Part shown: positions 1 to 6,661 of the stretch, piece by piece
Numbering within the stretch: the stretch's first letter is position 1
Layout of the letters: each line of letters opens with the position of its first letter
DNA from: Chitinophagaceae bacterium
GTDB lineage: Bacteria > Bacteroidota > Bacteroidia > Chitinophagales > Chitinophagaceae
Direction: 5' to 3'
Assembly (NCBI GenBank): GCA_947442905.1
Contig: CANEWV010000058.1
Span: 1 to 8,172, forward strand
Length of the DNA: 8,172 nucleotides
The notes under the pieces: generated by a model
Database searches by the model: none
What the model was told of the DNA's origin: nothing
What the model saw: only the letters and a program-made list of their open reading frames with translations
Translations under genes and position numbers: made by a program

Positions 1-376
1 CAATACACTGACTCCCAAATTCTTTTGCCAAACTAGCAATAAGTGAAGGATTTTTAAATGCAGCTGAATTGACTGCAATTTTATCGGCACCATTTTGTAA
101 TAATACGCGCACGTCTTCGATACTTGACACACCCCCACCTACAGTAAATGGAATATTAATAACCGCTGCAATTTTTTTTGCTAAATCCGCTAAGGTTTTA
201 CGTTTTTCATTGGTAGCCGTAATATCTAAAAAAACCAGTTCATCTATACCAGCTGCTGCATAAAAAGCGCCTAGCTCGACAGGATCGCCAGCGTCTCTAA
301 TATTTTCGAAATTGACACCTTTAACGGTTCTGCCATTTTTGATATCCAAACAAGCAATAATTCTTTTTGCTAACAT
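1..376 (-). CDS. hisF: Imidazole glycerol phosphate synthase, cyclase subunit HisF (N-terminal half; cut by window edge)
   Basis: Cyclase half of IGP synthase. With ammonia delivered by HisH it turns PRFAR into imidazole glycerol phosphate and AICAR, linking histidine and purine synthesis in the cytoplasm. Only the first 125 codons are present, about half of the usual ~250 residues; the 3' end lies beyond position 1. Translation from the ATG at 376 begins [11 protein letters not shown] and places the catalytic base at D11 and the conserved lysine at K19 (RTVKG). It continues with LDITAT (50-55), the first phosphate-binding turn VGGGVSS (79-85), and [11 protein letters not shown] (96-106), where D98 and K99 match conserved interface residues at the HisH contact. 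The second catalytic Asp, near residue 130, falls just outside. The start is well fixed because it gives the family's standard N-terminus. It lies 9 bases after the hisA stop with no evident Shine-Dalgarno sequence. The reading frame is open to the window edge. Confidence 0.97.
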   Translation of the reverse strand, partial: MLAKRIIACLDIKNGRTVKGVNFENIRDAGDPVELGAFYAAAGIDELVFLDITATNEKRKTLADLAKKIAAVINIPFTVGGGVSSIEDVRVLLQNGADKIAVNSAAFKNPSLIASLAKEFGSQCI

Positions 377-385
377 AAAAATGAG

Positions 386-1105
386 TTATGCATTAAACTG
401 TTGTAACGATTCTAGTGAAATACGGTTTTCATAAATAGCTTTACCTACAATGGCTCCTGCACAACCAATAGTATCAAGTGTTTCTAAATCTTGTAATGAA
501 CTTACACCACCACTTGCTACGAGTTTTAGATTCGGAAACAACTGAATCAGTGACTGATAAAGTGCAGTGGAAGGGCCTTCTAGCCTACCATCTTTTGAAA
601 CATCGGTACAAAAAATATTGGTAATACCTTGTGCAAGGTAATCACCTATAAATGATTCGATTGCTATGTTTGATGTTTGCATCCAACCATTAACAGCTAT
701 TAAGTTGTCTTTTACGTCTGCGCCTAAAAAAAAGCTATCAGCACCATATACATTCACCCAACTTAAAAAAAGAGTAGGATTGGCTACCGCAATACTACCA
801 ATGGTAGCAAGGGTCGCGCCCCTTTCAAATACAAGCGCCACATCATCATTGGTTTTAATGCCACCCCCAAAGTCAATCACTAATTTTGTATTAAGCGCAA
901 TGCTTTCAAGCACTTTCCAATTTTTTACAGCACCGGCTTTAGCGCCATCCAAGTCAACCAAATGTAAACGCTGTATACCAGCTGCTTCAAAAGCTTTTGC
1001 AACTTCTAATGGATCTTCGTTGTAAATGGTTTTTTGAGCATAATCACCCTCTGTTAAACGAACACATTTTCCATCAATAATATCTATAGCAGGTATGATT
1101 TGCAT
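386..1105 (-). CDS. hisA: ProFAR isomerase HisA (1-(5-phosphoribosyl)-5-[(5-phosphoribosylamino)methylideneamino]imidazole-4-carboxamide isomerase)
   Basis: Catalyses the Amadori rearrangement of ProFAR to PRFAR, the step immediately before HisH/HisF. The 239-residue length is normal for this (beta-alpha)8 barrel. The N-terminus MQIIPAIDI places the catalytic base at D8, followed by DGKCVRLTEGD (11-21). D130 in GADVKDN is the expected catalytic acid. The two phosphate-binding ends are FGGGIKT (79-85) and ASGGVSS (197-203), and TDVSKDGRLEGPS (167-179) is the usual loop with D168. The gene starts one base after the hisH stop (TAA-G-ATG) and ends 9 bases before hisF, giving the common order hisH-hisA-hisF. 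HisA and HisF are homologous two-fold-symmetric barrels, and HisA is also related in fold and chemistry to TrpF in this cluster. The presence of a full separate trpF makes a bifunctional PriA-type role unlikely; this is inference. Confidence 0.97.
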   Translation of the reverse strand: MQIIPAIDIIDGKCVRLTEGDYAQKTIYNEDPLEVAKAFEAAGIQRLHLVDLDGAKAGAVKNWKVLESIALNTKLVIDFGGGIKTNDDVALVFERGATLATIGSIAVANPTLFLSWVNVYGADSFFLGADVKDNLIAVNGWMQTSNIAIESFIGDYLAQGITNIFCTDVSKDGRLEGPSTALYQSLIQLFPNLKLVASGGVSSLQDLETLDTIGCAGAIVGKAIYENRISLESLQQFNA

Positions 1106-1106
1106 C

Positions 1107-1697
1107 TTATATAATATCTAAAAAGTTTTGTAATATTTTTTCTCCAACTGCTGCGCTTTTTTCGGGATGAAACTGCACCCCATAAAAATTATTTTTGTGT
1201 AGCGCCGCACTATAGGGCAAGATATATTTTGTAGTGGCAATAGTATCAGGCCCAAGGGCTGCATAATACCCATGCACAAAATAACAATAGGCGTTTGTTG
1301 GGAGACCCTTAAATAAGTTTGACGAATAATCACTTATCGTATTCCAACCTACCTGCGGAATTTTATCGGCTCCATTGGCTAAAAATGAAACCACACGCTC
1401 ATCAAATACAGATAAGCAGCTGGTGTTGTTTTCTTCCGAATAGGAACATAGTAGCTGCATACCTAAACAAATGCCCAATACTGGTTGCTCCAGGTTTTTA
1501 ATAACGGCATCTAAACTTCTTTCTTTTAAATACGCCATGGCTGTACTCGCCTCTCCTACACCCGGAAAAATAACTCGGTCCGCTTTTTGCAATTCCTCTA
1601 TATTATCTGTTACAACCGGACTAATACCGAGTCTTTCAAGCGCATAGGTAACTGATAATATATTTCCTGCATTATATTTTACAATTGCAACATTCAT
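1107..1697 (-). CDS. hisH: Imidazole glycerol phosphate synthase, glutamine amidotransferase subunit HisH
   Basis: Class I (triad) glutaminase that hydrolyses glutamine and channels ammonia into HisF. At 196 residues it has the normal length. The N-terminus MNVAIVKYNAGN is typical of HisH. PGVGEA (45-50) is the HisH version of the oxyanion-region loop (PGPG in TrpG). The nucleophile is C77 in GICLGMQLL, and the rest of the triad is H177 and E179 in VQFHPEKS. KIPQVGWN (112-119) is a HisH signature that separates it from TrpG/PabA and GuaA amidotransferases. The start follows the trpA stop by one base (TAG-T-ATG), the key evidence that the his genes continue the trp transcription unit. An internal promoter inside the trpA coding sequence cannot be excluded by eye. 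Confidence 0.97.
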   Translation of the reverse strand: MNVAIVKYNAGNILSVTYALERLGISPVVTDNIEELQKADRVIFPGVGEASTAMAYLKERSLDAVIKNLEQPVLGICLGMQLLCSYSEENNTSCLSVFDERVVSFLANGADKIPQVGWNTISDYSSNLFKGLPTNAYCYFVHGYYAALGPDTIATTKYILPYSAALHKNNFYGVQFHPEKSAAVGEKILQNFLDII

Positions 1698-1698
1698 A

Positions 1699-2475
1699 CT
1701 ATGATTTACCCGTTATAGATGATAAAAATTGAGCGGTAGTAGCAGCTACATCTGTACTATTTTCAAGCGCTCGAATATATGCAGATCCAATAATGGCGCC
1801 CGCTGTATGTCTACTAGCCAGTTCAAAGGATGCTGCATCTTTTACGCCAAACCCAACCAAAATGGGATTGTTTAACTGCAACTGTTTTAATTTTTGCAAA
1901 TAAGCGTCAACTGCATCAAAATTAAGTGCAGATCCTGTTGTAGCAGAAGCACTAACTGCATATAAAAATCCAGAACTTAGGGAGTCTAAATATTGAATAC
2001 GCTCGGTTGGTGTTTCGGGCGTTACTAAAAAGATAAAATCTAAATGGTGCTTTTTTAAGATAGTGCCGTATTTTGTTTCAAACTCATACGCTGGCATATC
2101 CGGTAAAATAAGACCATCTACGCCTACCGCCGCAGCTGCTGCACAAAATTTCTCGAACCCAAATTGCAACACGGGATTCATATAACCCATAAGCACCACA
2201 GGAATATTACTTGTGGCTCTCAATGATTTTAATTGCTCCAATAAAACCTCGATAGACATCCCGTTTTCTATGGCTTTGGCACCACTTTCTTGTATCACGG
2301 GCCCGTCCGCTAGTGGGTCTGAATAAGGCATACCTATTTCTACTAAATCGGCACCATTTTTTTCGAGTGCAGCAATGATCGGTAGCGTACTATCTAGTGT
2401 TGGATAACCTGCTGTACAGTATACGTTTAATACATTTGATGACTTGGCATCAAATAGCTTTTTTAATCTTGTCAT
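1699..2475 (-). CDS. trpA: Tryptophan synthase alpha subunit TrpA
   Basis: Cleaves indole-3-glycerol phosphate to indole and glyceraldehyde 3-phosphate; indole is tunnelled to TrpB in the alpha2-beta2 complex. The 258 residues match the family. The catalytic pair is visible: E46 in LVEIGMPYSDP and D57 in PLADGP, with the following Q62 of the GPVIQ motif. MGYMNPVLQFG (96-106) and LILPDMP (122-128) are standard barrel strands. The flexible loop reads VSASATTGS (174-182) instead of the enterobacterial VSRAGVTGA, keeping the threonine and glycine; similar wording is familiar from Bacteroidota. VGFGVKD (207-213) and IIGSAYI (228-234) form the phosphate site. The ATG overlaps the trpB stop in an ATGA (4-base overlap), suggesting translational coupling and balanced alpha/beta synthesis. 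The protein contains no tryptophan. Confidence 0.98.
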   Translation of the reverse strand: MTRLKKLFDAKSSNVLNVYCTAGYPTLDSTLPIIAALEKNGADLVEIGMPYSDPLADGPVIQESGAKAIENGMSIEVLLEQLKSLRATSNIPVVLMGYMNPVLQFGFEKFCAAAAAVGVDGLILPDMPAYEFETKYGTILKKHHLDFIFLVTPETPTERIQYLDSLSSGFLYAVSASATTGSALNFDAVDAYLQKLKQLQLNNPILVGFGVKDAASFELASRHTAGAIIGSAYIRALENSTDVAATTAQFLSSITGKS

Positions 2476-3665
2476 GAATCTAATTTTTGCATGTACGTAG
2501 ATAAATCTTTATCGCCTCTTCCACTCAAACAAATAACAACGGTATCAGTTGGCTTCCACTTTATTTGGTCAAGTGCTGCAAAAGCATGTGCAGTTTCTAG
2601 GGCAGGAATAATACCTTCTGTTTTACTAACATGAAAAGCAGCATCCATCGCTTCATCATCAGTAGCACTTAAAAACAAACCTCTGCCTGATGTATATAAA
2701 TTTGCATGCATTGGGCCAATACCAGGATAATCTAACCCAGCCGAAATACTATGTGGCTCTATCACCTGTCCATCAGTTGTTTGCATTAATAAACTTTTAC
2801 TGCCGTGCAAAATACCGGGCGTACCTAATTGTGTAGTGGCAGCACTCATACTCGTTTGTACGCCATGGCCTGCCGCTTCTACCGCTACAATTTGCACAGA
2901 CGGTTCTTCTAAAAAATGGTAAAAAGCACCAGCAGCATTACTACCACCTCCCACACAAGCAATAACATGTGTTGGAAGTTCAGTACCAGTTTGTACTAAT
3001 AATTGTTTACGAATTTCTGCACTAATTACACTTTGAAAACGTGCCACCATATCAGGGTAAGGATGTGGACCTACAACGCTGCCAATAATATAATGGGTAT
3101 CGGTAGGATTATTGATCCAATCTCTGATGGCTTCATTGGTGGCATCTTTTAGCGTTTTACTACCACTTGTAGCTGGCACAACAGTAGCACCCAGCATGCG
3201 CATGCGAGCTACATTGGGCGCCTGTCTTTCAATATCTTTTTCGCCCATATACACAATACATTCCATGCCCTTTAAAGCACATACAGTGGCAGTTGCAACA
3301 CCATGTTGTCCGGCACCCGTTTCTGCAATGATGCGCGTTTTACCCAGCTTTTGTGCAAGTATAATTTGACCAATGGTATTGTTAATCTTATGCGCCCCAG
3401 TATGACACAAATCTTCTCTTTTTAAGTAGATGGTTGTCCCATACTGCGCACTCAGGCGTTTAGCTAAAAATAAAGGCGTTGGCCTACCCACATAATGATG
3501 CAATAGATCGTTCACCTCTTGTTTAAAATCTTCATCGTCCATTATTTGTAAATACTGGCTTTTAAGCTGTGCCACATTTGCAAATAACATTTCAGGAATA
3601 AAGGCACCGCCAAAATCTCCGTAATAACCATGCTCGTTTGGATTTGTAAATGTTTGTTGCATCAT
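2472..3665 (-). CDS. trpB: Tryptophan synthase beta subunit TrpB
   Basis: PLP enzyme that condenses indole with L-serine to give L-tryptophan, the last step of the pathway. The 397 residues match canonical TrpB1 rather than the longer TrpB2 class. The PLP Schiff-base lysine is K93 in HTGAHKINN. The catalytic glutamate is E115 in AETGAGQHGVA. The PLP phosphate loop GGGSNAAG spans 239-246, LDYPGIGP 311-318, and the cofactor-ring serine lies in LSGRGDKD (380-387). GDFGGAFIPEML near the N-terminus is the normal start region. The first ATG overlaps the trpF stop by one base (TAATG). A second ATG follows immediately, so the true start could be one codon later. The stop overlaps the trpA start by four bases. 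Confidence 0.98.
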   Translation of the reverse strand: MMQQTFTNPNEHGYYGDFGGAFIPEMLFANVAQLKSQYLQIMDDEDFKQEVNDLLHHYVGRPTPLFLAKRLSAQYGTTIYLKREDLCHTGAHKINNTIGQIILAQKLGKTRIIAETGAGQHGVATATVCALKGMECIVYMGEKDIERQAPNVARMRMLGATVVPATSGSKTLKDATNEAIRDWINNPTDTHYIIGSVVGPHPYPDMVARFQSVISAEIRKQLLVQTGTELPTHVIACVGGGSNAAGAFYHFLEEPSVQIVAVEAAGHGVQTSMSAATTQLGTPGILHGSKSLLMQTTDGQVIEPHSISAGLDYPGIGPMHANLYTSGRGLFLSATDDEAMDAAFHVSKTEGIIPALETAHAFAALDQIKWKPTDTVVICLSGRGDKDLSTYMQKLDS

Positions 3666-4306
3666 TAAAGGGCTTTAATCGTTGGAATAAAAGATTGTAA
3701 TAATTGTATGTTTTTTTGTCCGGGCTCCGTTTCAAACTTACTGTTAACATCTACTGCGGTACAATTACCTGCTGCATCAGACTGTACAAAAGAAGTTATT
3801 TTAGAAACATCGTCAGGCCCAATGCCACCACTTAAAAAATAAGGCTTTTGCTTGGTAGCATTAGCAAGTTTTGTCCAATCAAATGAAATACCTGATCCAC
3901 CATACACACTAGAGGCTGTATCAAATAGTAAATAATCTACTTCTTCTAAATATTCGGAAATTTTATAAGCTACATCATCTGTTTCTGAAATTCTAAATGC
4001 TTTAATAACCGGATACTGATTGGCCATTTCTTTACAATAATTGGGTGTTTCGTCTCCATGAAGTTGCACCATATCAAGTCCTGCTGCAGTTGCTGTAGCA
4101 ATAACCTGATCCATGGGTTCATTTACAAATACACCTACTTTTAAAACACCAGGCATTTGAAGATCCTTTATTTGTTCAAGTGTAAGCTTATTTAAAACAT
4201 AGCGCTTTGAAGCTGGATAAAAAATAAATCCAATATAGTTAACCCCTTCTTTATGTAAAGCAAGGGCCTCATCTATACTGGTGATACCACATACTTTAAT
4301 TTTCAT
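3665..4306 (-). CDS. trpF: Phosphoribosylanthranilate isomerase TrpF
   Basis: Converts N-(5-phosphoribosyl)anthranilate to CdRP by an Amadori rearrangement, the trp counterpart of the HisA reaction. With the start chosen here it has 213 residues, close to the usual ~205. The N-terminus MKIKVCGIT places the catalytic cysteine at C6, and the catalytic aspartate is D129 in LLFDT. Also visible are SKRYV with R35, VQLHGDE (80-86), GGSGISFDW (136-144), the phosphate-binding LSGGIGPDDV (158-167), and VDVNSKFE (185-192, usually VDVSSGVE). An upstream in-frame GTG at 4312 would add two residues. The ATG at 4306 is preferred because it gives the family's normal N-terminus. The start lies inside the 3' end of trpC: an 11-base overlap from the ATG, 17 from the GTG. 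It is not fused to TrpC, unlike in enterobacteria. Confidence 0.96.
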   Translation of the reverse strand: MKIKVCGITSIDEALALHKEGVNYIGFIFYPASKRYVLNKLTLEQIKDLQMPGVLKVGVFVNEPMDQVIATATAAGLDMVQLHGDETPNYCKEMANQYPVIKAFRISETDDVAYKISEYLEEVDYLLFDTASSVYGGSGISFDWTKLANATKQKPYFLSGGIGPDDVSKITSFVQSDAAGNCTAVDVNSKFETEPGQKNIQLLQSFIPTIKAL

Positions 4307-5093
4307 GTTCACGTTTTTTTAAGTCAGCTACAAATGCAGCAAATGCTGCAGCCGGATCCGGTGTTTTCATAAAATTTTCACCTATTAAAAAACCATCAAA
4401 ACCTTCTTTTTTAAGTTCAATAATAGTTGACACATCACTAATGCCACTCTCTGCAATTTTAGGTAAATGAGCCGGCAACATTTTAGCAAGCGCAATTGAG
4501 TGCGCAAGGTCTACTTCGAATGTTTTTAGGTTACGGTTATTGATGCCAACCATATCTACGTTATCACATACATGATCTAACTCTTCTTTGGTATGAATTT
4601 CAAGTAACACTTCAAGTCCGGTATCTTTTGCAACTGCTGCTAGATGCTTAACCTCAGTAGGTGTAAGACAGGCTGCAATCAACAATATCACTTCGGCCCC
4701 ATATGCTTTTGCTTCTATAATTTGATAGGGATCAATCATAAAATCTTTGCGCAAAATGGGCGTTTCATGTACCGTTGCCGCCGTTAAATCTTGTAAGATT
4801 CCACCAAAAAAATCAAAATCAGTTAATACCGAGAGCCCAGAAGCGCCATGTGCCGCGTAAGCAGCCGTTACATCTTTAACAGTAGCTGTATCATTAATAA
4901 TTCCTTTACTAGGAGACTTCCTTTTAAATTCGGCTATGATACCCGTTTTACCAGGCATTGTAAGATAAGAAGCCATTGATAAAGCAGGTGCCTTATAAAA
5001 AGGCATTTGCTTTAAAACGCTTTCAGCAACAAGTTCTTTTTGAACAGCTACCTCTTCTTTTTTACGGGCTATTATTTGATCTAATATATTCAT
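4296..5093 (-). CDS. trpC: Indole-3-glycerol phosphate synthase TrpC
   Basis: Closes the ring of CdRP with decarboxylation to give indole-3-glycerol phosphate. The 265 residues fit a monofunctional enzyme. Motifs in order are: NILDQIIARKKEEV at the N-terminus; AEFKRKSPSKG (54-64) with E55, K57 and the phosphate-site serine; SVLTDFDFFGG (88-98); ILRKDFMIDPYQI (113-125) with K116 as the likely catalytic acid; LLEIHTKEEL with E165; GINNRNLKTFEVD (183-195); ESGIS (215-219); and FLIGENFM (235-242). The ATG follows the trpD stop by one base (TAA-T-ATG). The C-terminus overlaps the trpF start in another frame. The protein has no tryptophan residue. Confidence 0.98.
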   Translation of the reverse strand: MNILDQIIARKKEEVAVQKELVAESVLKQMPFYKAPALSMASYLTMPGKTGIIAEFKRKSPSKGIINDTATVKDVTAAYAAHGASGLSVLTDFDFFGGILQDLTAATVHETPILRKDFMIDPYQIIEAKAYGAEVILLIAACLTPTEVKHLAAVAKDTGLEVLLEIHTKEELDHVCDNVDMVGINNRNLKTFEVDLAHSIALAKMLPAHLPKIAESGISDVSTIIELKKEGFDGFLIGENFMKTPDPAAAFAAFVADLKKREHEN

Positions 5094-5094
5094 A

Positions 5095-6087
5095 TTATTG
5101 AACCGCTATTAATTGTTGTAAAACTTGATATGCTTTTTGACTATCTAAACTATCAACAGCCGCCGCATAGGCCTCCTCATAAGTCGCATACTTATGCGTG
5201 GCAAATAATGCAGATGCTGCATTGGCAAGCACTACGGCATTTTGCGCCATCGTTCCTTCGCCCTTTATAATTTTTAAGAATATAGCAGCTGATGCTTCTA
5301 CGGTATCACCTCCCACTAAATCTTCTGGGAAAACAATGCGCTTGCCCAGCGATGTTGCAGAAACGATTCGCTCCCCTTTTGCTGTAAATATTTTGCTATC
5401 ACTTGTTAAAGAAATTTCGTCGTAGCCATCAAGTCCATGGATGATGGTATAATTAACACCTTCTTCTTGCAATAAATAATGATAAATTCTAGCCATTTCT
5501 AAACTATACACACCAATAAGTTGATGTGCAGGCTTAGCAGGATTTACGAGTGGTCCTAGCATATTAAAAAAAGTACGAACACCTAAGTTTTTTCTAATAG
5601 GCCCCACTAATTTTAATGCAGGATGAAAAAGTGGTGCATGCAAAAAACAAATATTCGCAGCATCTAGCTCCTGTTTTAATTTGGATTCATCGTTTTTAAA
5701 TACATACCCAAGCTGTTCCATTACATTGGAAGACCCACTAATGGTACTAGTGCCATAGTTTCCATGCTTGGCTACTTTTTGACCAGCACCCGCCACAATA
5801 AAACAGGACAGTGTAGAAATATTAAACGTATTTTTTCCATCCCCACCCGTACCCACAATATCCAGTAAATCATGCGTTCCTAAATTTACAGGAACAGCCA
5901 GCTCAAGTAAGGCATCTCTAAAACCTTGTAGTTCCGCAATGGTAATGCTGCGCATTAAAAACACAGTCATTAGAGAAGCTAATTCGCTATCATTATAGGC
6001 ACCCGAAGACATAGACAGTAAAAGATCTTTAGCTGCCGCTCTAGTTAGCGTTTTGTGTTCGAATAAATATTGTAAAATCTTTTTCAT
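5095..6087 (-). CDS. trpD: Anthranilate phosphoribosyltransferase TrpD
   Basis: Transfers the phosphoribosyl group of PRPP to anthranilate. The 330 residues equal a stand-alone TrpD (no TrpG fusion). The PRPP diphosphate-binding motif GTGGDGKNTFNIST is at 79-92. KHGNYGTS starts at 107, where many phyla have KHGNRAVSS; the following SGSSNVMEQLG is Bacteroidota-like wording. The anthranilate-site region RTFFNMLGPLVNPAKP is at 171-186, and the metal-binding acidic pair D223-E224 lies in HGLDGYDEIS. The N-terminal helical domain (about 1-65) is complete. The ATG overlaps the trpG stop in an ATGA, so TrpG and TrpD may be translationally coupled, which is notable because these two are fused in enterobacteria. 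No tryptophan residue is present. Confidence 0.98.
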   Translation of the reverse strand: MKKILQYLFEHKTLTRAAAKDLLLSMSSGAYNDSELASLMTVFLMRSITIAELQGFRDALLELAVPVNLGTHDLLDIVGTGGDGKNTFNISTLSCFIVAGAGQKVAKHGNYGTSTISGSSNVMEQLGYVFKNDESKLKQELDAANICFLHAPLFHPALKLVGPIRKNLGVRTFFNMLGPLVNPAKPAHQLIGVYSLEMARIYHYLLQEEGVNYTIIHGLDGYDEISLTSDSKIFTAKGERIVSATSLGKRIVFPEDLVGGDTVEASAAIFLKIIKGEGTMAQNAVVLANAASALFATHKYATYEEAYAAAVDSLDSQKAYQVLQQLIAVQ

Positions 6088-6650
6088 TTTAATAACCAGT
6101 TTTTAATAACCGTTTCGCCACTTGGCGTTAAAACACTTTCTGGATGAAATTGTACACCACACACATCATACGAAGTATGCTCAATGGCCATAATCAATCC
6201 GTTTTCATCGGTGGCCGTTACTTTTAGTTCATTAGGCAAGTCTTTGCTTGCAATAACCCAACTATGATAACGTCCTACTTCGACACTATCTTCTAAACCA
6301 TTGAATAAATAATTAGTGTTATCAATTTTTATGGGGGTAGCAACACCATGATATACCGTAGTTAAATTTTCTAGTGTAGCACCAAACGCCTCACCAATGG
6401 CCTGATGACCAAGGCAAACACCAAGTATAGATTTAGACGCAGCATACTGCTTAATTAATGGAAGCAGCAGCCCTGCTTCTGATGGAATACCTGGCCCTGG
6501 AGACAATATAATTTTATCGTACTCAGCAACCTCTTCGAGCGTAATTTGATCATTTCTAACAACCGTCACTTTTTGATTCGTTATTTTTTCAACGAGGTGT
6601 ACTAGGTTATACGTAAATGAATCATAATTATCAAAAACCAATATTTTCAT
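6084..6650 (-). CDS. trpG: Anthranilate synthase component II, glutamine amidotransferase TrpG
   Basis: Glutaminase subunit that supplies ammonia to TrpE. The 188 residues fit a stand-alone class I amidotransferase domain. MKILVFDNYDSFTYNLV is the characteristic TrpG/PabA N-terminus, followed by VRND (31-34) and the oxyanion loop SPGPGIPSEAG (50-60). The nucleophile is C79 in GVCLGHQAIGE, and the triad is completed by H169 and E171 in VQFHPESVLTPSG. GRYHSWV (126-132) is also conserved. It could in principle also serve PabB, as in bacteria with a shared amidotransferase, since TrpG and PabA are hard to tell apart by sequence; its position after trpE supports a trp role. The start is 11 bases after the trpE stop with no clear Shine-Dalgarno sequence. 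Confidence 0.97.
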   Translation of the reverse strand: MKILVFDNYDSFTYNLVHLVEKITNQKVTVVRNDQITLEEVAEYDKIILSPGPGIPSEAGLLLPLIKQYAASKSILGVCLGHQAIGEAFGATLENLTTVYHGVATPIKIDNTNYLFNGLEDSVEVGRYHSWVIASKDLPNELKVTATDENGLIMAIEHTSYDVCGVQFHPESVLTPSGETVIKNWLLK

Positions 6651-6661
6651 ACCAACTACTT

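Noticed and set aside
69..1025. Open frames on the plus strand opposite hisF and hisA (69-263, 666-1025)
   Set aside because: They lie antisense to conserved enzymes whose minus-strand translations carry all expected motifs, and their own translations show no recognisable domain.
1118..1333. Second minus-strand frame inside hisH
   Set aside because: It is a shifted-frame shadow of hisH; the main frame has the complete Cys-His-Glu triad without interruption.
1912..1922. Possible Bacteroidota -7 box (TAATTTTG on the minus strand) inside trpA that could drive hisH
   Set aside because: The TAnnTTTG match has no TTTG -33 element at the right spacing and such matches are common in A+T-rich DNA; not enough to call an internal promoter.
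3112..3369. Plus-strand open frame opposite trpB
   Set aside because: It is the mirror of a highly conserved part of TrpB (the E115/GAGQHG region), has a low-complexity composition and no family resemblance.
4304..4312. GTG at 4312 as the trpF start
   Set aside because: It adds only M-N before the family-standard MKIKVCG N-terminus and lengthens the overlap with trpC; the ATG at 4306 is the simpler choice, though the GTG is not excluded.
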